From assembly GCF_000711695.1 (NCBI RefSeq), contig NW_013546885.1, positions 1 to 37,027 on the forward strand: a stretch of DNA of 37,027 nucleotides, written 5' to 3'. The notes under the pieces were generated by a model. It saw only the letters and a program-made list of their open reading frames with translations, was not told the origin of the DNA and searched no databases. Made by a program: the position numbers and the translations under genes. Positions 10,117 to 20,396 of the stretch are shown here, piece by piece (positions within the stretch are counted from its first letter, which is position 1; every line of letters begins with the position of its first letter). This DNA comes from Tilletiaria anomala UBC 951. Taxonomy: Eukaryota; Basidiomycota; Exobasidiomycetes; Georgefischeriales; Tilletiariaceae.

Positions 10117-11922
10117 TCAATCGGTAGAGGCGCCAAGGGCTGCGAGGCCAGCGAACATGCTGATGCCACCGACGATGCTTCCAACAACACCGGCTGCAAG
10201 CATGTCACGTGCACGCTCACGTCTCGTGCGCTTTGACTCTCGGTCAAATGGGCTGGGAGAGTTGCTGAGGTTGATGGCTGAATCAGTGCTGGAGCCAGAT
10301 GGAGAAGCGGCGAGATTCTCCTCTGCAAACGAATGGCTGCTATGCTTGCGCCTGTTTGAAAACTTTATCGGCGTGCCCATGTATTCTTGCGCAGCAGCTG
10401 CTGCTACTGGTGTAGGAATGTGGGCAACAGCGACCTCGGAGAGTCCGGCGCTTGAAGACTCCGAGTACGCTCCAGGCACAGCCGGTACGTCACTACTTGG
10501 CACTAACTGAACGTCCGTCATTTCTTGTTCGGGGACCAGCGTCACCTTCTGCGAAGGAGACAGGGGCGCCTCCACCTGCTCGGCCGTGACATTTTGCGAA
10601 GAAACCACGCGATGGATAGCAGGTGTTTGATTAGCGTCGAGATTGACGTTGTCCATTGTCTCAGAGCAGTCGCCATCCTCTTCGCAACTTGTAGCAATAG
10701 ACGCCTCATCCGAGCTGTCCGCAAAGATTTTGGCTTCCGTATCCCTGCCACAGAAGCTGTCATTTGCTCCCTTGACGACGGCATAGGATATTCCTCGAGG
10801 AGTTGTATCCAGATTTCCCATAAGGAAATCGTAGCGGCGCTCGGACACACATAGACAGCCAAGATTTATATCGAGAACGTGGTCGCAGAGGCGACAGACG
10901 ATGCAGGCGTCGCCTTCACCTTCGCTTGATGGGCCGCTGGTCTTGACCCTGAGCAGAGCAGTGCACTCACGACAAGCAGCCCTATCGCACAGTGCGCAGT
11001 GTCCACGCGTGTCGATTTGGCGCTGATGTTCGGAGATGCTGCATCTGGTGCAGCAGATATCGAGCTCGGAGAAGTTGTCGTATTTGACCGTGTATGTCCA
11101 GCCGTCGTCATTGTCATTATGGACCGAGTCAACGTCTTCTCCCAACAAGTTCGCGCATGGAAAACACACAAAGGGTAAATCTTTGATTGTTTGGCTGCCG
11201 GCTCCGCTGCACTGATCTTCTTGGTCGGGGCAAGTCCCCCTTTCTTCTTCGTCATCTTCGAGAATAATGCGCCCTGAGCGGGGTTTCGAAGACACCTCTG
11301 GATCATCCATAGTTGTCGTCAAGATATGGGGGCGAGTCACTTCGAGGAAGATCTGCAACACCCAAGCTTTCAACTTGCAAGTATCACCCGCATATCAGCT
11401 CCTTTAAGAGCAACTCACTTTGACATAAACGCCTGGATGAATGACTCCGTGCTCGTCTTCCCTTTCGTCACCGAGCTTCATGAGCATGGGCAGGCTGAGC
11501 AAAGATTCGCCGTCGACCCTTCTCTCGCCGCGGATGACAGAAGTTCCGTGCGTCGAAGACAAGTCCATAAGCTGCACTCTCCAGTCTTTCTCGCAGATGG
11601 AGTGAGGATTATTGGTAGCTGCGATGACGAGGGTCGCATGCAGGCGCGAGACGGTGCGAGAGTATAGCGCGGGGACGCTGAAGTCATTCGCTTCTGCAGG
11701 TTGGCCCTGAACTTGCGAGAGGGTACGAATCCTACCTCTCCCAAAGCGAATGCTCGTAGCACAAGAAGGCTCGACTTTGACCATCCGTTCATCCCTCTTC
11801 TTTGATGTCTCCCAAGAGTTTCCCTGCCACATTTGCACAACGATGGCAACAGGCATACACATGTCGGCGCTGGCAACCATGCTATCGCGGGTCGATGCAT
11901 TATCGCTGGAAGAGTTACTCAT
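10117..11922 (-). CDS. FHA domain + FYVE-like zinc finger + C-terminal hydrophobic segment, function unknown
   Basis: I do not recognise this protein as a whole. Exons 11419-11922 and 10117-11352 (66-nt intron, phase 0) give 579 aa. Residues about 55-170 form an FHA phosphothreonine-binding domain: FGR at 60-62, SRLHA at 92-96, SSTHGT at 122-127, LGD at 150-152. The FHA core ends across the exon join, which supports one gene. Residues about 269-324 carry paired Cys in the FYVE order, C-x2-C, then HC-x2-C-x4-C-x2-C (GHCALCDRAACREC), then C-x2-C (ACIVCRLC), but lack the RRHHCR lipid-binding patch. A Ser/Thr/Glu-rich, probably disordered region follows. The last 28 residues, after a basic stretch (KRTRRERAR), are hydrophobic and Gly/Ala-rich (AAGVVGSIVGGISMFAGLAA), like a tail anchor or amphipathic membrane helix. 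I infer a membrane-tethered phospho-adaptor. The start at 11922 is the first ATG in the open frame. Confidence 0.82.
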
Positions 11923-12615
11923 TTTGATACCTGCCCTTGAATGCACCTGCACGTTTAAATTGGCCGTAAGTTTCAGAGAAAAGGTGACGGGAACCTCCGA
12001 ACAGATTGTGTTGGTACGACGAGGAGGAAGGGGTGATGGCTCCTCTTGACCTTTGGTGATGGCACGCAAAAGCTAACACAGCGGCCAGTTGACCGCGCAA
12101 ACAGAGCTTGACGAGATAGGCGCTCTGAGGGCTTTGCCCGTTCCTTTGGCCAGCATGGAAATAAAGGTCAAGCGCCTCCGGCTTAATGAGTGGGTGTCGA
12201 TGCTCCCGCTACTTAATGCGCAGCTGTCAGTACGATGCGGGTGGGGTCCGAGCTCTCTTGATTGTGCGATTTTGGGTGCGTCGATAAGCACACAACTCAC
12301 ACTCGGCTCTCGCCCGCGCCCGCGCCGCGCACTACATCACAACCGAGACGGGACTCTCCATGATATCAGTCAACACCATTCATGTCCAGTTCCGCGCGAT
12401 TAGGGCTGATGCGCACAACCCTAACTTGCTGAACGTTAACTCCCAGGACCTGCGACACTTGCTTTGTTTCGGATAGGCGGCGAACAGCACGACATGCATC
12501 GGCAAGGGTTTGTTACAGCCGGCTAATATACAAATGTACTATGGATACATATACAAGAGAACATGTGGTTAGTGAGCGCGCCGCATTCCTGGCGGCGTAC
12601 CGGCCCTCCGGTCTA
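11923..12615. other. Intergenic region upstream of the FHA gene and downstream of POP4
   Basis: About 690 bp. The plus-strand frame 12089-12403 and minus-strand frame 12073-12300 lack an ATG at their 5' ends and have no recognisable motif. A donor-like GTGAGTTGTG on the minus strand near 12300 could belong to a 5' UTR intron of the FHA gene, but this is a weak inference. Confidence 0.4.
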
Positions 12616-13885
12616 CTATATCTCGATCGTCTTGCGCTGTTTCGCCTTGCGAGTGGCTCGACTGGGTAAGACGTATTTCATCTGATTGCCGTAGAGCTCT
12701 AGCTCAATGAGAGCTGTGGCCTCCTGGAACGTGGTAGCTGGCGGGACGGGAATCATGACCAGGAAATTGCTGTTGTGCTTTGAGATTTCTAAAGGGACAA
12801 TGTACAGTAAAGGTATAAGCGACAAGTTCGCCCAGCCGTGGCGAAGAACTCATAAAATGCACTCACGTCTGACTAAGGGATAATTGTCGAGCCGCCTTGC
12901 CCTTCCATTATTTGCATCTGCTGGAGAACGGTGCAAGTTATTATTCCTCTTCTTTTTGCCCTTGCCCTCAGAGTCGAGCCACAGAGGTGTGCCAAGCATC
13001 AGGGTCTGTTCTGTTTCTTGGATGACAATGCCCGATATCCCGATGCAAGAGGCGTTTGAAGAATGGGACACTGCGTAGGCAGATTCGGTAAAAAGTTCGA
13101 TGCACCTATTAAGGGTCAACCTTGACAAGATAGTCGAGACAGAGAAACACACCTTTCAATGTCGCACCTGTCAAGTCCGCCTTGCTAAGCGTGGTAGGTG
13201 CGCTGACGCTGAGCGAGCCAGTAATCGCTTGAGCCTGCTCCCCGACAGTTTGATCATGGCGTTCAGCTTGCTCTTGCAAAGAGGCGAGGGAAGTTGCCTT
13301 GCGCAAGCCCAAGATATCTTGCACGTACGACACCCACATCCTGTGAGTGACCTCGAGCAACTCAACGCTATATCGCAAAGAACACGGTAAGCCAAGTGTC
13401 CATCTTCGGTCGTGCAGCAGTGTACTCTCATTTTCTCACCTAGTTGCGGCTTTGCAGTCTTCCAAAGAGAGTCTTCCGGCCTTTGGCCTACGACTGAGCG
13501 GTGGATTCAGATCGAATTCAGTAGGCTGATATGATCTGTCCCGCCTTGCCTCTGCTCGCAAAGCTCGCCGCCATCTTTTCGTCATGCGCTGTTTCCTCTT
13601 CGCCTGTGATTTCGCCTGTGTGCTCCCTTGTGCTGGGCGTGGCATCGGTCGATCAGGATTGGATAATTGCAAGCGCCGACCGCGCAAGCGAGCGCTGAAC
13701 CTCGAACCCGGCTGCCCATCTCTTTGCGCACCATTCGCGGTTCCCTCATCTCCTGGCGTAGTTTCAGTATTTTTGCCTGCGCCTGCGCCAGGGACAGTAG
13801 CAGAGGCCTCGCTTAGGACGCTCTGGAAGAGAGACTCCGCAGTGGCTGCCGTTTCCGCATGAAAAGCTGCAGCGGCATCAGCCAT
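12616..13885 (-). CDS. POP4: RNase P / RNase MRP protein subunit Pop4 (Rpp29)
   Basis: A core protein of nuclear RNase P (tRNA 5' maturation) and RNase MRP (rRNA processing). Four exons: 13440-13885, 13153-13367, 12867-13070 and 12616-12788, giving 345 aa. The N-terminal about 150 residues are Ala/Gly-rich, then strongly basic (KRKQRMTKRWRRALRAEARR), a likely nuclear signal and RNA-binding extension. The conserved Rpp29 region starts with SVELLEVTHRMWVSYVQDIL and continues with KADLTGATLK, GISGIVIQETEQTLMLGTP across introns, then a Lys-rich insertion, and closes with ALIELELYGNQMKYVLPSRA, the family's C-terminal strand. All phases close (2, 1, 1). It is divergent from TLG1 with a 427-bp shared upstream region. 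Confidence 0.92.
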
Positions 13886-14312
13886 GATGAAGTGGCCAAC
13901 ACCCTGTTCCGACGTTGTTTACGTTAAGAGCGCAATAAGACTTGATTCTCGTCAGCTTTGACATTTAGGTGAGGCGGTTCCTCTTCCTGGCACACCCTTA
14001 CATCAGGGAAAAATGATCGCAACGTCTTGACAATGTGTTCCTAGTTCTCAATGGATCATAGCGGTACCAGCTGTACGCTCTTGAATAATGGAAATTATTG
14101 AGTGCCCCGAAGAAGTCGCCGATGGATACGAAAAGATGCCGACAAACAAAACGACCTCAGCATCATGCCCCCGTATTCATCGGGTGTGCATAGATGAGAG
14201 TGAGGTTTAGCTTGCATACGCAACTCGTACTCCTTGGGCCTGCTGCTACTGTCGCTGCACTGCCAGGTTGCATGTAACAATATCGCACACGTCTGGAACC
14301 CCATATCCAAAA
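13886..14312. promoter_or_regulatory. Shared divergent upstream region of POP4 and TLG1
   Basis: 427 bp between two divergent start codons, so it must hold both promoters. I see no clear TATA box or known operator. A minus-strand frame 14095-14418 mostly overlaps TLG1 and is not supported. Confidence 0.45.
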
Positions 14313-15164
14313 ATGTCGCATGATCCATACCACGAGTTTGCCCGAGATCTGCGCACCGACCTCGAGTCGGCCAAGGATCTCGCTCGATCCTACCAGTCCC
14401 TCCGCCAGAATCGATCACATTACACCGAGGCTGAGATCACTTCGTCTTGTGACAAGCTACAAGATGCGCTAGAAGGCCTGAAGTCGGACCTCGAGGACAT
14501 TAAGCAAAGCGTCGACGTTGTCAGCCGTGTGCCGAAACGATTTGGCCTCGATGAGGCCGAAATCGATCAGCGGCGACGGTTTGTGCAAGACTGCGAGCGA
14601 CAGATCGATGTGCGTCGACAATCATTAGGAAAAAGCTAAGCCTGTGCTGATATCCTCTCTGTCGCAGGATCTGTCTCGGTCAATGTCGCAATCAGCGCAG
14701 GCGCCGTCCTTCGGTGGCAAAGCAGGGCGGACCTACTCGGCTTCAAGAGAAGACGAAATGGACGGGCACGCGGATGACGAAGAGGATCCAAACGAAGCGT
14801 TCGAGCGCGAACATCAAGAGCAACTAATGCTAAAACAAGACTCAACCCTCGATCGGATAGGTTCGACGTTGACCAACCTTCGATCACAAGCCTCGGCCAT
14901 GGGCCAGGAGGTCGGCGAGCAACTCGAGCTTGTGGGCGCGCTGGACACAGAAGTGGATTCGACGCAGAATCGGCTGCAGAGAGCAATGGACAGGATGGAC
15001 GACTTGTTACAACGAAGTGACGAGCGACTAGGAGGGTGGTGTGTGTGGATTCTAATTGTGGTGAGACCGCATACGTTGGCACTCCGGCGCCAAGGTACTC
15101 GCTGACGCTCTTTGCGTGTTATCAGGTCCTCTTTCTATTACTGCTCATTGTGATGCTCATATGA
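14313..15164 (+). CDS. TLG1: Qc-SNARE Tlg1 (syntaxin-6/10 family)
   Basis: A SNARE for endosome-to-late-Golgi fusion. Exons 14313-14609, 14668-15060 and 15126-15164 join in phase 0 and give 242 aa. The N-terminal domain (residues 1 to about 110; DPYHEFARDLRTDLESAK) resembles the syntaxin-6 three-helix bundle. A charged linker follows, then the SNARE helix with LKQDSTLDRIGSTLTNLRSQ, the central-layer region QEVGEQLELVGALDTEVD and the closing NRLQRAMDRMDDLLQRS. The membrane anchor WCVWILIV is completed by the 13-codon last exon VLFLLLLIVMLI, leaving essentially no luminal tail. Both introns (58 and 65 nt) are short with clear GTGCGT/GTGAGA donors and CAG acceptors. Calling Tlg1 rather than Syn8 rests on the N-terminal domain and length. 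Confidence 0.9.
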
Positions 15165-15900
15165 TATGGGCGGCTGATTGAGATTGTGGTGGCCTCCCAC
15201 GACCACGCCATAAGCTTCCTCAGGGCATTCCAGGCCAGGATTATGCTGATCTGCGAACTGCTGGTTCCTTTCCAGCCGAAAGGACTCGCCTGACTATAGC
15301 AAAGCTATATCAAGTTGAAAGACCCGGTCAGAGCTTTTTTCCACGTGGCATGTCATACGCATCGACAGGTTGCCTTTGCGTACTTATGTGTCAGCGGTTT
15401 TACCTAATTCGACCGACTATCATCCATCGACAGCCTTCGCAAGACCATACGCGCACTGATCCACGCCAAGTACTAGCCCTATATGGCAATGACAAGAGAG
15501 CGCAGCGAAGGACGAAAGAGCATGTAGAATGCTGGAAAGAAGGAGTGGCATGGTAAGAAGACGGCAGGAGGAATGGAGAGCTTGATCGTCTTGGACCTAT
15601 GAGCCAATGCTTCGGCGTTGGCTAGCGAGTCCATGGCAGTGCCCAACGTAACCGAAAACACGAAGGCCTCTTGAAAACCAACCGACCAGGCATGACTTCA
15701 CTGTCCTCCAAGATCTCAACGCCCCATATCAAAGCGTACGGATCCCAAGTGGCAAAAGCATACAAGAAAACATGCATGCACAGTAAACGAATGAACGGAG
15801 AGTGTGTACTCGTAGATTACTGGGAAGGAGTGTAGTGAGACATAGTGCGCAGAATCGGTGTCCAGGGACAATAGGGAGAAGCAAAGAATCGGAAGTGAGC
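15165..15900. other. Convergent intergenic region; no gene supported
   Basis: About 735 bp between the stop codons of TLG1 and the Vip1-Ssp120 gene. Short frames at 15350-15556 (plus) and 15479-15661 (minus, no ATG) show no family signal. The region probably contains both 3' UTRs. Confidence 0.45.
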
Positions 15901-18389
15901 TCAAAACTCTCCAAAATATGAGCTCTTCTTGAGACGGCTCTGTTTTTGACCGATGGGAGGGTACTGGGAGCGCAACCAGTCGGATCAATGTTCGCACGCG
16001 CAGGGGAAGACTCTCGAAAGGACGGTCGGTACATCCGCTTACTCACCTTGTACGGTGCACCCTTCTTCATGGCCGGATCCTTTGGCATGGCCTTCTTGGT
16101 TGCACCCTGCTGCTTTTCCGCAGCCCACTTGGCCTTATTGAGCCTGCTCCGGTACGCCTCGTCCGACTCGCCGGGTAGCTTCTGCACCTTGACTGTGCCG
16201 CTCGCAGCGCCAATACCTGCACCGCCTTTGCCATTCTTGTTTTGGTCTTCCTGCAGCTTTTCAAAGTACGCGGCTGCGTTCTTGCGCTGCTCCCAGAGCA
16301 GCCTGCGCTGCGAGTAGCCCTCGCTGGTCTCGCCGGGGAGGCGATGCTCTTCCTGGTCGTGCATGCCGTCGGTGGCGGCGTGGCTCTTGACGAGGTGTGC
16401 GCCGCTGGGCCCGCGGAAGATGTGCTGGTCGCCCTGCGCCTCTTCCTGGGCATAGCCGCCGTAGTACTCGCCTCTCTGCGCCCCGTAGAACACACCATCG
16501 TGTACACCAGCCGCGTGCTGCTGCGCCTCGTACGGCGACCTGTACGTCTGTCCCTTGGCCTCGGCCTCCTTGCGCATCCGCTCATCTTCTTCGATGGACA
16601 GCATGCCCTCGGCGTGCCGCTCGCGCTGCTCCTCCTCGCGCTCGATGGCCTCATGGTGCGCAAAGTGTTCCACATCCGCCTTGTGGTTGTACGACTCGTC
16701 CTTCTGCGACTCTGGCGTGTTGTGGTAGATCTCCTCATGGTGGACAAAGTACTCGGACTCCTCATCGTAGTGGTGGCCCAGGACACCCTTACCGTACTGC
16801 TCGAAAGCAGGAAGGCCATTCGGCCCGCCGTTGATGAACTCACGTTTTGTCACCATGCCGTCGTTGTTGGAGTCGAGGCGGCGCAGCACCTCGGCGACGA
16901 CCTTCTCAGCCTTCTCGTCATGCACCTCTGGGGAAGGAGAGTGCTTGACAGATGTCGAGTGGTGGACGCCATAAATAGCCTCAATCTCTGCGCGATCAAG
17001 CACGCCGTCACGGTTGAGGTCGTGTAGGCTAAAGAAGCTGCCGAGGTCGAACGCGCCAATGTGGTGCTCGGATGCCATGTGCTTCTGCACGTAGCTCTCC
17101 TCGCCCGGCTTGTTTGGTTTGACGCCGGCAATATCTGCCGGGTGCATCTCTTCACCTATCCCTCCATGTGCAAGAGTACCCTGGATGCTGATCGAGCTAA
17201 AAAGCAAGAGAGCGACGAGAAGCCAGGATGAGGAAGATTTGCTTATGAAGGATGGCGCCGGCACGCCGGCTGGCAAAGACGCCACGTTGCTCCCTGTAGC
17301 ACCGGTGGGGTCCCCTGCAGCTTTTTGCTCCTTGATCCGCTTGGCCTCCTCGTGAACGTCAGCGACAGTCTTGCTGGCCTTTTCGTAAAAGCCCTTGATG
17401 GAAGGGTGATTCGCCGCCTTGTTATAGTACTCGCCAAACTTGCTCCAGACGAAATCGGTGCGCGACTTGACATCGGGGCGGTTAAGGATCTCGTTGGCGC
17501 GCGATTGGGCTTGTCCGACGATGCTGTTTGGATCATTGAGCACCTTATGTGCCTGCGACTGAACCTGTGCAACAAACGAGGTGGACTGGCCTTGCGAGCC
17601 CGTGGCGGCAGCACCTGCAGAAAGCACCTCTGTCGTGGTGGTAAGCCCTTCGGAGGTTGCAATGGCGCCCGGAGCCGGCAACTTGCTCGCATCTTCCTCA
17701 GCGACAGCCTGCTGGACCTCCTCGTCCTTGGCCTTCTCCTGGGTTTGCGTGGTGGAAGCGTCAGCGTTCTTGACCTGCGCCTGCGCGTAGCGCTGGCCGA
17801 GCTGGCGATCGATATGCTCAAGGTAGGAGCGGAACTGCGTGCTGAGGCCATGCTTGTTGTCGAGCTCGATGGCACGCTTGGTGATGTCGTCGCTCAGCTT
17901 ATAGCCATGCGCGAGGACTTCGGCAACAATGGCGCTGTGCGGCTTGTCCTCTTGCGCGAGTTTGTAGCCGGCGGCGAAAGAGGTATTGACGATAGGGACA
18001 GTGTGTACGCCTTTTGTTGCAACGGATGCCTCTGCGCAAGGGATGGCCACGTGGACCGTGGTTCCATCGAGCTGACCGCCATTTAGCCTGCTCAGAGACA
18101 TTCACACGTGTTATCAGCAGCGAGCCACCTGCAGCGTTTGTCGTCGGTCGACTTGGTAGACTTCTGACGCCACTCACATCGCAGCATTGCTGGCGGCACT
18201 GCTCTTGAGAAAAGTGACAGTTGCTTTCTGCTTGTCAGCAACATCAGCATCTATTTCGATTGACGAGGAGGCGATGGAGCCGCAAAAGGAGAAGTATTCT
18301 TCGAGTGATTGTTTGGTGGTGGTGGCAGAGAGGCCAGTGACTTGCACAGTCGCTGCACCAGCAGCAGTGGCGACGGTCGTCTGCGCCAT
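15901..18389 (-). CDS. Joint reading frame: Vip1-type RRM protein followed by Ssp120/nucleobindin-like EF-hand protein
   Basis: Exons 18178-18389, 16047-18087 and 15901-15963 give 771 aa with phases 2 and 0. Residues 1 to about 90 form an RRM (VQVTGLSATTTKQSLEEYF, then KATVTFLKSSAASNAAM). Residues about 115-330 match the fungal Vip1 body: EDKPHSAIVAEVLAHGYKLS, AIELDNKHGLSTQF, FVWSKFGEYYNKA, ending VHEEAKRIKEQK. With no stop codon the frame runs on into a signal-peptide-like segment (about 355-378, SSSSWLLVALLLFSSISIQG), then AHGGIGEEMH, and two canonical EF-hand loops at about 427-438 (DLNRDGVLDRAE) and 476-487 (DSNNDGMVTKRE), with HHEEIYH and similar His-rich motifs typical of yeast Ssp120. 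The C-terminus has two LPGE(T/S)xExYxxR repeats and ends KKSSYFGEF. In other fungi these are separate proteins, one cytosolic and one secretory. No Met occurs between residue 71 and the position after the hydrophobic segment. Confidence 0.8.
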
Positions 18390-18899
18390 GATGAATGAAG
18401 CTGATTTCTTTCGAGTCAGCGAGCCTTTGAGAGGTCGGTGAGCAGCAGCAGCGTCCTTAAGCGTTATTCATCTGCGCAAGGATGCAAAAGAGGAGCTGGC
18501 GGTGGTAATCCATTCCAAAAGAGGGATGGATGTTACAGAGAGGGTGAAGAAAGTGGTGCAGTGCCTGCACGGTGAGACTAGAGTGGTGAGTGGCGCTCCA
18601 GCGAGATGTTTGTGTTGCGTGTAATGTGTGGAGCAAGATATCACAACCCTACTTGATTGCGCAGCTCGTTCCCTTTGGAGTGTCTTCTTGGCCGGGTCTT
18701 CCGACGCAGATGAAGAGAACCTTGTACGAAATTTTGTGCGATCAACGTATATTTCTATCGATCAATAAACTGCCTCGAATGGATCTCGAAGCACGAGCCG
18801 TTTGCCATCTGCAGCACGCTTGCGCCATTCATCGGCCGCGGAGAGCTGCGGTGGATGTACCAGATCGAAGATTCAAGGGCCGTACCGCTGCACAACATC
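18390..18899. promoter_or_regulatory. Shared divergent upstream region of the Vip1-type gene and SEN34
   Basis: 510 bp between divergent starts. The plus-strand frame 18590-18970 has no ATG start or recognisable motif. An in-frame ATG at 18855 could extend SEN34 by 15 residues. No obvious TATA box close to either start. Confidence 0.4.
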
Positions 18900-20396
18900 A
18901 TGGCGGACAGTGCCCCGTCATGGTCGCCTTCCTCGGCGCTTCGAGCACTGGAAGCCCGCTATCCGGGTAAGGTTCCGGTCCACCTTGTCGATGGCCATGC
19001 TTATGTCTGGAGGGTGCAAGGTGAGCACATGATGCTGGGGCTTAGAATAATAAGCCAAACCACTGAACTTTCTGCACGTGATACCGTCACCTCAGATGCC
19101 TCGCGACTGCGGTCCGAGCACCACATCTGTGGTCTACTCTCCGGCACGCTCCCGCTGATCCCGCAACAGAATGTCTTTCTGGGCCTGCCACTCCAGCTAT
19201 TCCCGGAAGAAGTGGTCTATCTCATACGGAAGCGCGCAATCATCCTTATCGCCGATGAGCGAGCGTTTGACGTGCCTACTGCAGAAGAGATGGAGCGATA
19301 TTATACGGCGGCCAAGGAGGATCAAAGGCAGCAAGCGACGCAGAGTTCTCAAAATCTTGCAAATACCAAAGGCGCTCAGATCGAGCGGCTGCTACAAAAA
19401 GCAGCCATGAGCCGGGAAAACAGCGAGGCAGGCAGCATGGTCGGTGATGCGGAGGATGTGCAGAGTGGCGCCGCTGGTGGTGTTGCCTCCGAATCGGAGT
19501 CTGATTCTCCAGTGGGAAAGGGAGGGAAAGCAAAGCAGGAGGACCTGCTGCAAAAGGCTCTAGAGAAACGGCTACAGAGAGAGGACAAGCGCAAGCGTGC
19601 GGCGATAGCAGCATTGCAAGAGCACCAGCAAGGAAACGAGCCTCTTACTACCGGCGCTTCGGGGGGAGGAGCAGTCGCAGACAACAGCCTGGAGGTCTTC
19701 GCGCCGGATCTCAGCGCGTCCTCCTCACCTTCTACCTCTGCATCAGAGCAGCACGATGTGTCTCGAGCAGGCCAAGAAAGAGCCTCATTGACGGCCAGGC
19801 CCAATCACCCGCACGTAACATCCGGCTCTGCATTGGAGCCGCATCTTCCTATGGACTGGTACCACCCACATGCCCAAGCCTCCGCTTCCTGTTCACGGCC
19901 ACGGATACACACCACGCTCTCATCGGCCAAGGGAGCAAAGGACTTTTTCTACCCACGCAACCAGATGGAGCGCGCGAAATGCGCCGCTTTCGAGGATTTG
20001 CAGGCGCGAGGGTACTACATGGGCATTGGCCTGCGATTCGGTGGCGACTTTGTCGTGTATCCTGGTGAGTTTGTATTTGGTTCTGACTTGCAGATGACGA
20101 TCCGTCTGAACATGTACCCACCGGGATGGTGCACAGGTGACCCACTGCGCTACCACTCGCACTTTACATGCACGGTCCGCGCATCGCCAACAGCACCGCT
20201 GCCATGCATGGAGCTAATCGCCAACGGCCGCCTCGGTACAGCTGTGAAGAAGGCGCACCTGATCAGCGGCGTTAGCGGCGCGCGTGCCGATGTCGGTGAG
20301 GAGAGGGGGGATGTTCTGCGCAGGGAGGATGAGTACACACACAAGTGGGGACAAGTCGTGCACTTCAGCTTGACGTGGAGCGGGTTTGGGACGTGA
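18900..20396 (+). CDS. SEN34: tRNA-splicing endonuclease catalytic subunit Sen34
   Basis: Cleaves the 3' splice site of intron-containing pre-tRNAs within the Sen2-Sen15-Sen34-Sen54 complex. Exons 18900-19020, 19096-20064 and 20137-20396 give 449 aa. The N-terminal domain has the family signature RLRSEHHICGLLSGTLP and QNVFLGLPLQLFPEEV, followed by LLI-type strand AIILIADERAF. A long Ser/Glu/Lys-rich linker (about residues 135-300) precedes the nuclease domain, where the catalytic triad is visible: Tyr in ARGYYMGIGLRFGGDFVVYPG, His in RYHSHF and Lys in GRLGTAVKKA, closing with FSLTWSGFG. Both introns (75 and 72 nt) are multiples of three and lack stops, so unspliced RNA would still read through; splicing is required to restore the conserved YPG-GDPLRYHSH junction. 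The ATG at 18900 is preferred (CATCATGG context). Confidence 0.94.
   Translation: MADSAPSWSPSSALRALEARYPGKVPVHLVDGHAYVWRVQGEHMMLGLRIISQTTELSARDTVTSDASRLRSEHHICGLLSGTLPLIPQQNVFLGLPLQLFPEEVVYLIRKRAIILIADERAFDVPTAEEMERYYTAAKEDQRQQATQSSQNLANTKGAQIERLLQKAAMSRENSEAGSMVGDAEDVQSGAAGGVASESESDSPVGKGGKAKQEDLLQKALEKRLQREDKRKRAAIAALQEHQQGNEPLTTGASGGGAVADNSLEVFAPDLSASSSPSTSASEQHDVSRAGQERASLTARPNHPHVTSGSALEPHLPMDWYHPHAQASASCSRPRIHTTLSSAKGAKDFFYPRNQMERAKCAAFEDLQARGYYMGIGLRFGGDFVVYPGEFVFGSDLQMTIRLNMYPPGWCTGDPLRYHSHFTCTVRASPTAPLPCMELIANGRLGTAVKKAHLISGVSGARADVGEERGDVLRREDEYTHKWGQVVHFSLTWSGFGT

Noticed and set aside
12412-12425. Interstitial telomere repeat (AACCCTAAC)
   Set aside because: Only about one and a half units; expected by chance. 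A similar single unit occurs at about 8261.
15350-15661. Short frames between TLG1 and the Vip1-type gene as small protein genes
   Set aside because: The minus-strand one lacks an ATG and neither has a family signal; the interval is a convergent 3' UTR region.
16242-17027. Long plus-strand frame (over 260 codons) opposite the EF-hand exon
   Set aside because: It is antisense to well-supported coding sequence with EF-hand motifs; high GC keeps the opposite strand open.
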